Origin: Salegentibacter salegens
Lineage (GTDB): Bacteria; Bacteroidota; Bacteroidia; Flavobacteriales; Flavobacteriaceae
Direction: 5' to 3'
Length of the DNA stretch: 64,000 nt
NCBI RefSeq assembly: GCF_900142975.1
Contig: NZ_LT670848.1
Span: 1,178,001-1,242,000, forward strand
Shown: positions 8,821 through 17,088 of the stretch, in pieces
How the letters are laid out: the number at the start of each line of letters is the position of its first letter
How positions within the stretch are numbered: position 1 is the stretch's first letter
Translations under genes and position numbers: made by a program
The notes under the pieces: model-generated
The model's input: the letters and a program-made list of their open reading frames with translations, nothing else
Database searches by the model: none
Told to the model about the DNA's origin: nothing

Positions 8821-11229
8821 ATGAAGAGAAGAATTAATAAAGTAGCGGTAATCGGCTCCGGAATTATGGGAAGCGGGATTGCCTGCCACTTCGCCAACAT
8901 TGGCGTAGAAGTTCTCTTGCTGGATATCGTCCCGCGGGAACTCAACGAGAAAGAAAAGAAAAAAGGCCTCACTTTAGAAGACAAACAAGTAAGAGACCGA
9001 CTGGTAAATGAATCTTTGCAAGAGTCTTTAAAATCTAAGCCCTCTCCTATTTACCATAAAGATTTTGCCAATCGAATAGAAACCGGAAATATGGAAGATG
9101 ATATTTCTAAGGTTTCTGAAGTAGATTGGATTATCGAGGTGGTAGTAGAACGCCTGGATATTAAGCAACAGGTTTTTGAAAAACTAGAAAAACACCGTAA
9201 AAAAGGAACCTTAATTACATCGAATACTTCAGGAATTCCTATTCAGCAAATGAATGAAGGAAGAAGTGAAGATTTTCAGCAGCATTTCTGCGGAACGCAT
9301 TTCTTTAATCCGCCGCGTTACCTGAAATTATTTGAAATTATCCCGGGACCAGATACAAAACCGGAAGTTTTAGATTTTCTAAATGAATATGGCGAAAAAT
9401 ACCTTGGTAAGAAATCGGTATTAGCGAAAGACACTCCGGCGTTTATCGGGAATAGAATTGGTATTTTCAGTATTATGAGCCTTTTCCATATGGTAAAAGA
9501 TATGGATATGACCATAGAGGAAGTAGATAAACTTACCGGCCCGGTTATTGGCCGCCAAAAATCGGCTACTTTCCGTACGGTAGATGTGGTTGGTTTAGAT
9601 ACTTTGGTACACGTTGCCAATGGTCTTCACAAAGGCGTTCCTAATGATGAAGCGAACGATCTTTTTGCGCTACCCGATTTTATCCAAACCATGATGGATA
9701 ACGAATGGTTGGGTAGTAAAACCAATAATACCGGTTTTTATAAAAAAGTAAAAAAAGAGGACGGCTCCAGTGAAATTAAGTCTTTAGACTTAGATAAGAT
9801 GGAATTTCGCGATAGAAAAAGTGCGAAATTCGATGTATTAGAACAAACCAAGACTATTGATAACCTGGAAGATCGCTACGAAGTTTTAGTTGGTGATAAA
9901 GGAAAAGCTGGGGAATTCTACCGTAAGAACTTTGCAGCATTGTTCGCTTATGTTTCTAACCGAATTCCAGAAATTTCAGACGAACTTTATAAAATCGATG
10001 ATGGTGTAAAAGCCGGATTTGGTTGGGAGCACGGCCCATTTCAAATGTGGGATGCCCTGGGTGTAAAGAAAGGTGTTGAAATGATGAAAGCCGAAGGCAA
10101 AGAACCGGCGGCCTGGGTTAATGAAATGTTGGATAATGGTAAAGATGCTTTTTACACCGTAAAAGAAGGAAATACCTATTATTACAATATTCAGAAAAAA
10201 GATTACACGAAAATTCCTGGTCAGGATGCATTTATCATTTTAGATAACATTCGCGAATCAAAAGAAGTTTTTAGCAACAGCGGTGTTGTGGTTGAAGATC
10301 TTGGCGACGGAATCCTGAATGTAGAATTCCGAAGTAAAATGAATGCCATTGGCGGTGATGTTCTAGACGGAATCAATAAAGCCATAGATATGGCCGAAAA
10401 AGATTACCAGGGATTGGTAGTTGCGAATAACGGAAAGAACTTTTCTGTTGGTGCAAACATCGGGATGATCTTTATGATGGCCGTAGAGCAGGAATATGAA
10501 GAGCTAAATATGGCGATTAAATACTTCCAGGATACGATGATGCGTATGCGCTACTCTTCTATTCCAACGGTAGCTGCACCTCATTCTATGACATTGGGAG
10601 GTGGATGTGAACTTTCACTTCACGCCGATAAAGTTGTGGCAGCAGCTGAAACGTATATGGGTCTGGTTGAATTTGGCGTTGGGGTAATTCCCGGCGGTGG
10701 TGGTTCTAAAGAAATGACCGTTCGTGCCGCAGATACTTATGAAAAAGACGATGTGGAATTAAATAGACTAAGAGAACATTTCTTAACTATTGGAATGGCA
10801 AAAGTGTCTACATCTGCACACGAAGCGTTCGATTTAAATCTTCTTCAGAAAGGAAAAGATATCGTGGTAGTAAATCAGGAAAGACAACTCACTATCGCTA
10901 AGAAACACGCTTTGCTGATGGCTGAGAATGGATACACAAAACCAATTGCTCGAAAAGACATTAAAGTACTTGGTAAACAAGCTTTAGGAGCTTTCTTAGT
11001 GGGAACCGACCAAATGAATGCCGGAAAATATATTAGTGACCACGATAAGAAGATCGCCAATAAATTGGCTTATGTAATGGCCGGAGGCGATTTATCTGAA
11101 CCACAAATGGTAAGCGAACAATACTTGTTAGATCTAGAAAGAGAAGCTTTCCTTTCCCTAACAGGAGAACGCAAAACCCTGGAAAGACTTCAGCATATGT
11201 TGAAGAAAGGGAAACCACTTCGTAACTAA
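8821..11229 (+). CDS. 3-hydroxyacyl-CoA dehydrogenase / enoyl-CoA hydratase fusion
   Basis: An 802-residue bifunctional beta-oxidation enzyme (EC 1.1.1.35 and 4.2.1.17). The N-terminal NAD-binding domain has GSGIMG at 12-17. The dehydrogenase dyad is His160 (GTHFFNPP) and Glu172 (LFEIIPG), 12 residues apart as in human HAD. The HCDH C-terminal domain follows to about 450. The crotonase domain occupies about 490-700 with both acid residues, Glu597 (GGGCE) and Glu617 (LVEFG), spaced 20 apart as in E. coli FadB. The domain order is the reverse of E. coli FadB (there hydratase is first). It is the first structural gene of the operon; a four-helix-bundle gene separates it from the thiolase gene. 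Confidence 0.94.
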   Translation: MKRRINKVAVIGSGIMGSGIACHFANIGVEVLLLDIVPRELNEKEKKKGLTLEDKQVRDRLVNESLQESLKSKPSPIYHKDFANRIETGNMEDDISKVSEVDWIIEVVVERLDIKQQVFEKLEKHRKKGTLITSNTSGIPIQQMNEGRSEDFQQHFCGTHFFNPPRYLKLFEIIPGPDTKPEVLDFLNEYGEKYLGKKSVLAKDTPAFIGNRIGIFSIMSLFHMVKDMDMTIEEVDKLTGPVIGRQKSATFRTVDVVGLDTLVHVANGLHKGVPNDEANDLFALPDFIQTMMDNEWLGSKTNNTGFYKKVKKEDGSSEIKSLDLDKMEFRDRKSAKFDVLEQTKTIDNLEDRYEVLVGDKGKAGEFYRKNFAALFAYVSNRIPEISDELYKIDDGVKAGFGWEHGPFQMWDALGVKKGVEMMKAEGKEPAAWVNEMLDNGKDAFYTVKEGNTYYYNIQKKDYTKIPGQDAFIILDNIRESKEVFSNSGVVVEDLGDGILNVEFRSKMNAIGGDVLDGINKAIDMAEKDYQGLVVANNGKNFSVGANIGMIFMMAVEQEYEELNMAIKYFQDTMMRMRYSSIPTVAAPHSMTLGGGCELSLHADKVVAAAETYMGLVEFGVGVIPGGGGSKEMTVRAADTYEKDDVELNRLREHFLTIGMAKVSTSAHEAFDLNLLQKGKDIVVVNQERQLTIAKKHALLMAENGYTKPIARKDIKVLGKQALGAFLVGTDQMNAGKYISDHDKKIANKLAYVMAGGDLSEPQMVSEQYLLDLEREAFLSLTGERKTLERLQHMLKKGKPLRN

Positions 11230-11232
11230 ATA

Positions 11233-11249
11233 GTATAGTGTATAATGTA
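11233..11249 (+). repeat. Left inverted-repeat arm of four-helix-bundle cassette 1
   Basis: GTATAGTGTATAATGTA lies four bases after the HCDH/ECH stop codon. Its reverse complement, with a small internal expansion, recurs at 11691-11714 and again at 11729-11752 beyond the four-helix-bundle gene. A related same-orientation copy, TGTATAGTGTA, is near 11637. Confidence 0.7.
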
Positions 11250-11276
11250 GATTGTATACTGTAATCTAAAGATGAT

Positions 11277-11624
11277 ATGAATTACTTCAAAGAATTAAAA
11301 GTTTGGCAAAAATCTATTGATTTAGTTACGGAGACTTATTCAAAAAGTAAGGAGTTTCCAAAAGAAGAGGTTTATGGATTGACGTCTCAGATTAGAAGAT
11401 CTGCAGTTTCAATTCCTTCAAACATAGCAGAAGGTTGCGGCAGAAAAACTGCTAAAGATTTTGCTAATTTCTTGGGAATATCTCTTGGATCGGCATTCGA
11501 ATTAGAAACGCAGTTGATAATTGCAAAAAATCTAAATTTTATGAATTCAGATGATTTTAAAATTCTTGAAAATGAAATTCATCATATTCAAAATATGATT
11601 ATCAAATTACAATCAACATTATAA
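11277..11624 (+). CDS. Four-helix-bundle protein (23S rRNA intervening-sequence protein family), cassette 1
   Basis: A 115-residue all-helical protein of the S23/IVP family. The signature is FKELKVWQKSIDLV at the start, then LTSQIRRSAVSIPSNIAEG in the middle, then a last amphipathic helix. Members occur as the ORF in 23S rRNA intervening sequences and as stand-alone genes. The fold is shared with the Avd accessory protein of diversity-generating retroelements, but no reverse transcriptase is in this window. The cell function is unknown. The gene is on the operon strand, 47 bases after HCDH/ECH and 129 bases before the thiolase gene, flanked by inverted repeats. It has no metabolic link to beta-oxidation, which suggests insertion. 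Confidence 0.85.
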   Translation: MNYFKELKVWQKSIDLVTETYSKSKEFPKEEVYGLTSQIRRSAVSIPSNIAEGCGRKTAKDFANFLGISLGSAFELETQLIIAKNLNFMNSDDFKILENEIHHIQNMIIKLQSTL

Positions 11625-11690
11625 ATAAGAGTAAAATGTATAGTGTAAAGCGTATACCGTTCACTTAATTAAATTTAAAATAGTTCAATT

Positions 11691-11752
11691 TACATTATAC
11701 AAAATACACTATACAGAATAAAACAATATACATTATACAAAATACAATATAC
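11691..11752 (+). repeat. Right arm of cassette 1: two direct copies of an AT-rich unit
   Basis: The unit TACATTATACAAAATACACT continues into ATAC at 11691-11714. It recurs at 11729-11752 with only one or two changes. Each copy is complementary to the left arm at 11233-11249. The array stops one base before the thiolase start codon, so it forms the thiolase leader. Confidence 0.75.
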
Positions 11753-11753
11753 A

Positions 11754-12944
11754 ATGAACAAGACAGCATACATAGTAAAAGCATACAGAACAGCCGTGGG
11801 GAAAGCTCCCCGGGGTGTGTTCAGGTTTAAGCGTCCAGATGATCTGGCTGCAGAAACCATAGAATATATGATGAAACAATTACCCGATTTTGATAAAACC
11901 AGGATCGATGATGTAATTGTAGGAAACGCAATGCCAGAAGCAGAACAAGGACTTAACGTTGGACGTCTAATCTCACTAATGAGTTTAGATACCGATAAGG
12001 TTCCCGGGATGACGGTTAACCGTTATTGCGCTTCGGGACTCGAAACCATCGCTATCGCTTCGGCTAAAATCCAAAGCGGAATGGCCGATTGTATTATCGC
12101 CGGTGGAGCAGAAAGTATGAGCTATATCCCAATGGGCGGTTACAAACCGGTACCAAATTATAATGCCGCAAAAGAAGGCAATGAAGATTATTACTGGGGA
12201 ATGGGACTTACTGCGGAAGCCGTAGCCGAGAAATACAAAGTTTCCCGTGAAGACCAGGATGAATTTGCTTTTAATTCTCATCAAAAAGCTTTAAAAGCGC
12301 AGGAAGAAGGTCGTTTTCAGGACCAGATTGTTCCAATAGATATCGAAGAAACTTTTGTAGGAAAAGACGGCAAAAAGCAAACCAAAACCTATACAGTAAA
12401 CAAAGATGAAGGTCCGCGTGCTGATACTTCTAAAGAAGTTTTAGGAAAACTAAGACCAGTTTTTGCTGAAGGCGGAAGCGTTACTGCGGGTAATTCATCT
12501 CAAATGAGTGACGGTGCTGCATTTGTAATGGTGATGAGCGAAGAAATGGTAAAAGAATTTAATCTTGAACCAATCGCCCGTATGGTAAGCTATGCACCGG
12601 TAGGTGTAGATCCTCGAATTATGGGTATTGGGCCGGTTCACGCAATTCCAAAAGCTTTAAAACAAGCTGGATTAAAACAAAACGATATAGAACTTATAGA
12701 GCTTAACGAAGCTTTCGCTTCACAATCTCTGGCAGTAATCAGGGAACTTGGATTAAATCCCGAAACCTTAAATCCAAATGGAGGTGCTATTTCTATGGGC
12801 CACCCACTGGGCTGTACAGGAGCAAAACTTTCGGTTCAAATCTTTGATGAAATGCGTAAACGCAATCTTAAAGATAAATACGCCATGGTAACCATGTGTG
12901 TAGGAACCGGACAGGGAGCAGCTGGAATCTATGAAGTATTTTAA
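11754..12944 (+). CDS. fadA: Acetyl-CoA acyltransferase (3-ketoacyl-CoA thiolase)
   Basis: A 396-residue degradative thiolase that cleaves 3-ketoacyl-CoA with CoA to acetyl-CoA and a shortened acyl-CoA (EC 2.3.1.16). The nucleophile is Cys92 in NRYCASG. The C-terminal catalytic set is His350 in GHPLGCTGA and Cys382 in MCVGTGQG, with the NEAFA motif near 320. Length and motifs are those of the FadA/thiolase I type. It follows the HCDH/ECH gene in the operon and completes the last step of the cycle. The start ATG directly abuts an AT-rich repeat array rather than a normal leader, so its translation may depend on structure in that repeat. Confidence 0.93.
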   Translation: MNKTAYIVKAYRTAVGKAPRGVFRFKRPDDLAAETIEYMMKQLPDFDKTRIDDVIVGNAMPEAEQGLNVGRLISLMSLDTDKVPGMTVNRYCASGLETIAIASAKIQSGMADCIIAGGAESMSYIPMGGYKPVPNYNAAKEGNEDYYWGMGLTAEAVAEKYKVSREDQDEFAFNSHQKALKAQEEGRFQDQIVPIDIEETFVGKDGKKQTKTYTVNKDEGPRADTSKEVLGKLRPVFAEGGSVTAGNSSQMSDGAAFVMVMSEEMVKEFNLEPIARMVSYAPVGVDPRIMGIGPVHAIPKALKQAGLKQNDIELIELNEAFASQSLAVIRELGLNPETLNPNGGAISMGHPLGCTGAKLSVQIFDEMRKRNLKDKYAMVTMCVGTGQGAAGIYEVF

Positions 12945-12949
12945 ATGAT

Positions 12950-12978
12950 GAATGTTGAATGTTGAATGTTAAATGAAT
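12950..12978 (+). repeat. Left inverted-repeat arm of four-helix-bundle cassette 2
   Basis: The stretch contains two and a half tandem copies of ATGTTGA (GAATGTTGAATGTTGAATG), then TTAAATGAAT. It begins six bases after the thiolase stop. It is an imperfect reverse complement of 13344-13373. Confidence 0.6.
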
Positions 12979-12982
12979 AAAA

Positions 12983-13375
12983 TTGAAAAGTGAGAATATC
13001 ATAGTAGACAAAACCTTTAAGTTTTCTCTTGATATAATCTCGCTTTTCAAAAAACTTCAAGAAGAAAGAGAGTTTATAATATCCAGGCAATTATTAAAAT
13101 CGGCAACAAGTATTGGCGCTAATGTAGAAGAAGCAATTGCGGCACAATCAAAGAGAGATTTTATAAGCAAAATGTCAATCGCTTCCAAGGAAGCCAGAGA
13201 GACAAAATATTGGTTGCGACTTTTAGAAGATTCAGAAATAACAAAAATTGAAGTTTCAAATCATTTAAATGAAATCACATATATAATAAACATCATAACA
13301 GCTCAAAAAACATTAATAACACTGAATTATAAAAAGTTAGATCATTCAAAATTTATAATTCAAAATTCAAAATAA
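12983..13375 (+). CDS. Four-helix-bundle protein, cassette 2 (TTG start)
   Basis: A 130-residue member of the same broad family, from the branch with FSLDIISLFKKLQ and SRQLLKSATSIGANVEEA. The central SIGANVEEA corresponds to SIPSNIAEG in the first cassette, but the two proteins are far from identical, so they are not a recent duplication. There is a stop three codons upstream, and the first in-frame ATG is deep inside the conserved fold. I therefore use the TTG at 12983. It lies between the thiolase and acyl-CoA dehydrogenase genes. Its last codons are made from the right-hand repeat arm (HSKFIIQNSK). The function is unknown. Confidence 0.8.
   Translation: MKSENIIVDKTFKFSLDIISLFKKLQEEREFIISRQLLKSATSIGANVEEAIAAQSKRDFISKMSIASKEARETKYWLRLLEDSEITKIEVSNHLNEITYIINIITAQKTLITLNYKKLDHSKFIIQNSK
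13344..13373 (+). repeat. Right inverted-repeat arm of cassette 2, overlapping the CDS end
   Basis: The bases ATTCAAAATTTATAATTCAA continue into AATTCAAAAT. The reverse complement resembles the left arm at 12950-12978 (TTGAATTTTGAATT against TTGAATGTTGAATG). The arm encodes the last ten residues of the four-helix-bundle protein and ends seven bases before the dehydrogenase ATG. Confidence 0.6.
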
Positions 13376-13379
13376 TAGG

Positions 13380-15194
13380 ATGGAAACAACAGAAAATAAA
13401 AAAGAACTTCTTCGCGGTGGGCAATTCCTGGTAAAGGAAACCAAAGCTGAAGATGTATTTACTCCTGAAGATTTTACTGAGGAGCAAAAAATGATGCGTG
13501 ATTCGGTAAAGGAATTTGTAGACAGAGAGATCTGGCCGAAAAAAGAAGAATTTGAAAAGAAAAACTACGCGCTTACCGAAGAGGTAATGGGAAAAGCCGG
13601 GGAACTAGGCTTTCTTGGTGTTGCAGTTCCGGAAGAATATGAAGGTCTTGGAATGGGCTTCGTTTCAACGATGCTGGTTTGCGATTATATTTCAGGAGCA
13701 ACGGGATCTATCGCTACTGCTTTTGGCGCACATACAGGAATTGGAACTTTACCAATACTGCTTTACGGAAATGAAGAACAACGCAAAAAATACATTCCGA
13801 AGTTAGCTACGGGAGAGTGGTTTGGCGCTTATTGTTTAACAGAACCAGGAGCCGGAAGTGATGCAAATTCAGGTAAAACAAAAGCTGAACTTGCCGAAGA
13901 CGGGAAAAGTTATAAAATAAACGGACAAAAGATGTGGATTTCCAATGCGGGATTTGCAAGTGTTTTTATCGTTTTTGCCCGAATTCAGGATGATAAAAAT
14001 ATCACTGGATTCATCGTGGAATACGATAAAGAAAATCCGAATGGAATTACTTTTGGTGAAGAAGAGAAGAAACTGGGAATCCACGCCTCCTCTACCCGCC
14101 AGGTGTTTTTCAATGATACCGTAGTTTCTGCTGAAAATATGCTTTCAGAAAGAGGAAACGGATTTAAAATCGCTATGAATGCGCTAAACGTGGGCCGAAT
14201 TAAACTGGCTGCGGCATCTTTAGAAGCACAACGACGAGTAACCGATGTTGCGGTAAAATATGCGAATGACAGGGTTCAGTTTAAAACTCCAATTGCAAAG
14301 TTTGGTGCAATTAAATTAAAACTTGCAGAAATGGCTACTTCAGCCTGGGTTGGGGAAGCTGCCAGTTATCGTGCCGCAAAGAATATTGAAGACCGAATTA
14401 ATCTTAGACTGGAAGCCGGAGAATCGCATTCAGATGCCGAATTAAAGACTTTTGAAGAATACGCAATAGAATGTTCTATTTTGAAAGTTGCCTGCTCTGA
14501 AGATGTTCAGAATTGTAGCGACGAGGGTATCCAGGTGTTAGGCGGAATGGGCTTCTCGGCAGATACTCCAATGGAATCTGCCTGGAGGGATGCCAGGATC
14601 GCCAGGATATATGAAGGTACTAATGAGATCAACCGAATGTTGGCCGTTGGGATGCTAATTAAAAAGGCGATGAAAGGCCACGTAGATTTACTTGGTCCCG
14701 CTCAAGCAGTTGGTGAAGAACTTACCGGAATTCCTTCTATGGACAAACCAGATTTTAATGAATTATTCGCTGAAGAAAAGAATATGATCAAGAAACTGAA
14801 AAAAGTTTTCTTGATGGTAGCCGGTAGCGCAGTTCAAAAATTTGGCCAGGACCTGGAAGAACACCAGCAATTACTTTTAGCTGCTTCCGATATTTTAATT
14901 GAAGCCTATATGGCGGAATCGGCTATTTTAAGAGCAGAAAAGAATGTGAATCGATTTGGTGAAGATTCTCAAAAAGAGCAAATCGCAATGGCCCAATTAT
15001 ATCTCTATCACGCGGTAGATATCGTAAACCAAAAAGCTAAAGAAGGAATCGCTTCTTTTGCTGAAGGTGACGAACAACGTATGATGTTAATGGGACTTAA
15101 GCGTTTCACTAAATACGACAGAATGCCAAATGTGGTAGAATTAAGAAATACTATTGCTGAAAAACTTACTTCAGAAAATAAATATTGTTTCTAA
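13380..15194 (+). CDS. Acyl-CoA dehydrogenase with C-terminal extension
   Basis: A 604-residue FAD enzyme catalysing the first oxidation step of beta-oxidation, acyl-CoA to trans-2-enoyl-CoA. The ACAD core covers about 25-425: the substrate/FAD segment YCLTEPGAGSDANSG, then KMWISNAGFA, and the catalytic base Glu412 in IYEGTNEINR. The remaining 170 or so residues form an extra helical domain as in VLCAD-type enzymes, consistent with long-chain substrates. It is the last gene of the operon, followed by a clear terminator. Electron transfer would go through ETF and ETF-quinone oxidoreductase, which are not encoded here. Confidence 0.93.
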   Translation: METTENKKELLRGGQFLVKETKAEDVFTPEDFTEEQKMMRDSVKEFVDREIWPKKEEFEKKNYALTEEVMGKAGELGFLGVAVPEEYEGLGMGFVSTMLVCDYISGATGSIATAFGAHTGIGTLPILLYGNEEQRKKYIPKLATGEWFGAYCLTEPGAGSDANSGKTKAELAEDGKSYKINGQKMWISNAGFASVFIVFARIQDDKNITGFIVEYDKENPNGITFGEEEKKLGIHASSTRQVFFNDTVVSAENMLSERGNGFKIAMNALNVGRIKLAAASLEAQRRVTDVAVKYANDRVQFKTPIAKFGAIKLKLAEMATSAWVGEAASYRAAKNIEDRINLRLEAGESHSDAELKTFEEYAIECSILKVACSEDVQNCSDEGIQVLGGMGFSADTPMESAWRDARIARIYEGTNEINRMLAVGMLIKKAMKGHVDLLGPAQAVGEELTGIPSMDKPDFNELFAEEKNMIKKLKKVFLMVAGSAVQKFGQDLEEHQQLLLAASDILIEAYMAESAILRAEKNVNRFGEDSQKEQIAMAQLYLYHAVDIVNQKAKEGIASFAEGDEQRMMLMGLKRFTKYDRMPNVVELRNTIAEKLTSENKYCF

Positions 15195-15215
15195 AAATTC
15201 TGATAAATCTGTTTT

Positions 15216-15249
15216 AAAAAAGACCGTCAAATTTAGACGGTCTTTTTTT
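15216..15249 (+). terminator. Terminator of the beta-oxidation operon
   Basis: AAAAAAGACCGTC pairs with GACGGTCTTTTTTT across an AAATTTA loop. Confidence 0.9.
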
Positions 15250-15309
15250 ATTGCTTAATTTTAAAATTATTCCAATCAATAAATTTCGAATAGACTTCAA
15301 TAAACAGGT

Positions 15310-17082
15310 ATGAACAACCAAATGAGATTGTTATTTTTAAGTTTCAGCATATTTTTGCTCCCTATTTCGGTTTTTCCTTTTCAACAAGATTCAACAAGCA
15401 CTGAAGGTGACCTTCCCTCTGAAGAAAAAATAGCAGATTCTATTGCTTCTAATTATTTACCGAATAGCATAAAAGATTATAATGAAGCTTATTATTCATT
15501 AACCAGATTAAATAACCCTCTGGGTTTTCCGCCAAATAAATTCAATTTACAAACTCCGCAGGCTACCTTAGAGCATTTTGTAATTAGTTGTAGAAACAAA
15601 AATTTTAAAGAAGCTGCCTATGCATTAAACCTCAACCTAATGCCTAAAACCATAACCGAGGATGAAGCAATAGATATGGCTCAAAAGCTTTATTTCGTGA
15701 TGGACCAAAGGGTTGCAATTAATTGGGATGGTTTACCCGATAGGCCCGATGGGCAGGTAGATATTAGAACCACCACCAACCAGGCAGTAGCCGGAGCTCC
15801 CAGAAGAAGTGTTGTTTTTGGTGAAACAAACATAGAAGACCGCGATATAATTTTTAGGCTGCAAAGAGTAAAATACCAGGATTATGGGGCTTTTTGGTTA
15901 ATTTCTGCCAATACCGTGGAAAATACAGAAGAACTCTACCAGGTTTACGGCCCAACATTTTTAGATAGGCATATGCCAACCTGGTCACAGGCTAAAATTG
16001 GAACCGTTCCTCTATGGAAACCTGTTTTAACAATATTACTGTTAATAGTTTCTTACATTCTGGGAAAAGTGGTTATTCTACTAATTAGAAAAATTGCTAA
16101 ATTATTTGAAAAACCAATTATCCTTGCTTTATCTAAACGCCTGGGCGTGCCGGCGGCCTTAGCAACCGGAGTTTTGTTTTTCTATGTGACTCTTAATAAT
16201 CTAATTTCTTATTCCGGTGCTTTTTCTAGCACCATTTACGCTATTCTACTCGCCGTTGTCATTGCCTCGATCACATGGTTTTTTATGCGAATTTTAGATT
16301 TTGCGATGCGTTATGTTGCCGAAAATAAAATAGGCGATGTTACTTCAGAAAATAGCCACGAATCAAGACAACTTTTCACTTATTTATCAGTAGCCAGGAG
16401 AATCTTAACCTTTACCGTGGTGATTGTGGGTACAGCAATTATCCTTTCGCAATTTCGTTCTTTGGAGAAACTAGGAGTTTCTATGCTGGCCTCTGCCGGA
16501 TTGGCGACTATAATTTTAGGTATTGCTGCTCAAAGCACTTTGGGGAATATTATTGCTGGAGTTCAAATTGCCCTTACCAAACCAGCCAGAATTGGCGATA
16601 CTGTTATTATAGAAGACCGTTGGGGATATGTTGAAGATATTAGGTTTACCTATATGATAGTGAGAACCTGGGACCTTAGAAGGCTAATTGTTCCTTTAAA
16701 AACAGTGATTTCTGATACTTTTGAAAATCTTTCTATTACAAGTCCGCATTCAATAAATGAAATTGAATTCTATGTAGATTACCGGGTAGATGTAGATAAA
16801 TTAAGAACGAAATTTAAAGAATTGCTTGAAAACTCTGAAGAGTGGGACGAAGAACATCCACCAATGCTACAGGTTACCGAAATGACAGAAAAATCTCTCA
16901 AACTTAGAGCAATATGCAGTGCCAGTACCGCCACTATTGCCTGGGAACTTCATTGTAAATTAAGGGAAGAAATGGTGGCGTATATTAAAGAACTTGAAGA
17001 AGGTATATATTTTAGTCGTTCACGAGTAGAATTAAAGGAACCACATTTTAAAACTGAAGATCCTAAAAAAGCAGATAAATAA
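15310..17082 (+). CDS. MscS-type mechanosensitive channel with large periplasmic N-domain
   Basis: A 590-residue membrane protein. Residues 1-24 are a signal peptide. About 25-230 is a soluble, presumably periplasmic region unlike E. coli MscS. Five hydrophobic segments follow from about 233 (VPLWKPVLTILLLIVSYI). The pore-lining helix is LATIILGIAAQSTLGNIIAG, and the MscS beta domain contains RIGDTVIIEDRWGYVEDI. It should release solutes during hypo-osmotic shock. It is followed after six bases by a second, smaller MscS gene, so the two probably form an operon. It lies near trehalose genes, which fits osmotic protection. Confidence 0.9.
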   Translation: MNNQMRLLFLSFSIFLLPISVFPFQQDSTSTEGDLPSEEKIADSIASNYLPNSIKDYNEAYYSLTRLNNPLGFPPNKFNLQTPQATLEHFVISCRNKNFKEAAYALNLNLMPKTITEDEAIDMAQKLYFVMDQRVAINWDGLPDRPDGQVDIRTTTNQAVAGAPRRSVVFGETNIEDRDIIFRLQRVKYQDYGAFWLISANTVENTEELYQVYGPTFLDRHMPTWSQAKIGTVPLWKPVLTILLLIVSYILGKVVILLIRKIAKLFEKPIILALSKRLGVPAALATGVLFFYVTLNNLISYSGAFSSTIYAILLAVVIASITWFFMRILDFAMRYVAENKIGDVTSENSHESRQLFTYLSVARRILTFTVVIVGTAIILSQFRSLEKLGVSMLASAGLATIILGIAAQSTLGNIIAGVQIALTKPARIGDTVIIEDRWGYVEDIRFTYMIVRTWDLRRLIVPLKTVISDTFENLSITSPHSINEIEFYVDYRVDVDKLRTKFKELLENSEEWDEEHPPMLQVTEMTEKSLKLRAICSASTATIAWELHCKLREEMVAYIKELEEGIYFSRSRVELKEPHFKTEDPKKADK

Positions 17083-17088
17083 ATACAT

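Noticed and set aside
8796..8984. Short minus-strand open frame over the start of the HCDH/ECH gene
   Set aside because: It is antisense to a conserved NAD-binding domain; no leader or homology signs.
11277..13375. Diversity-generating retroelement, because the four-helix-bundle fold is shared with Avd
   Set aside because: No reverse transcriptase, template or variable repeat was found in the window.
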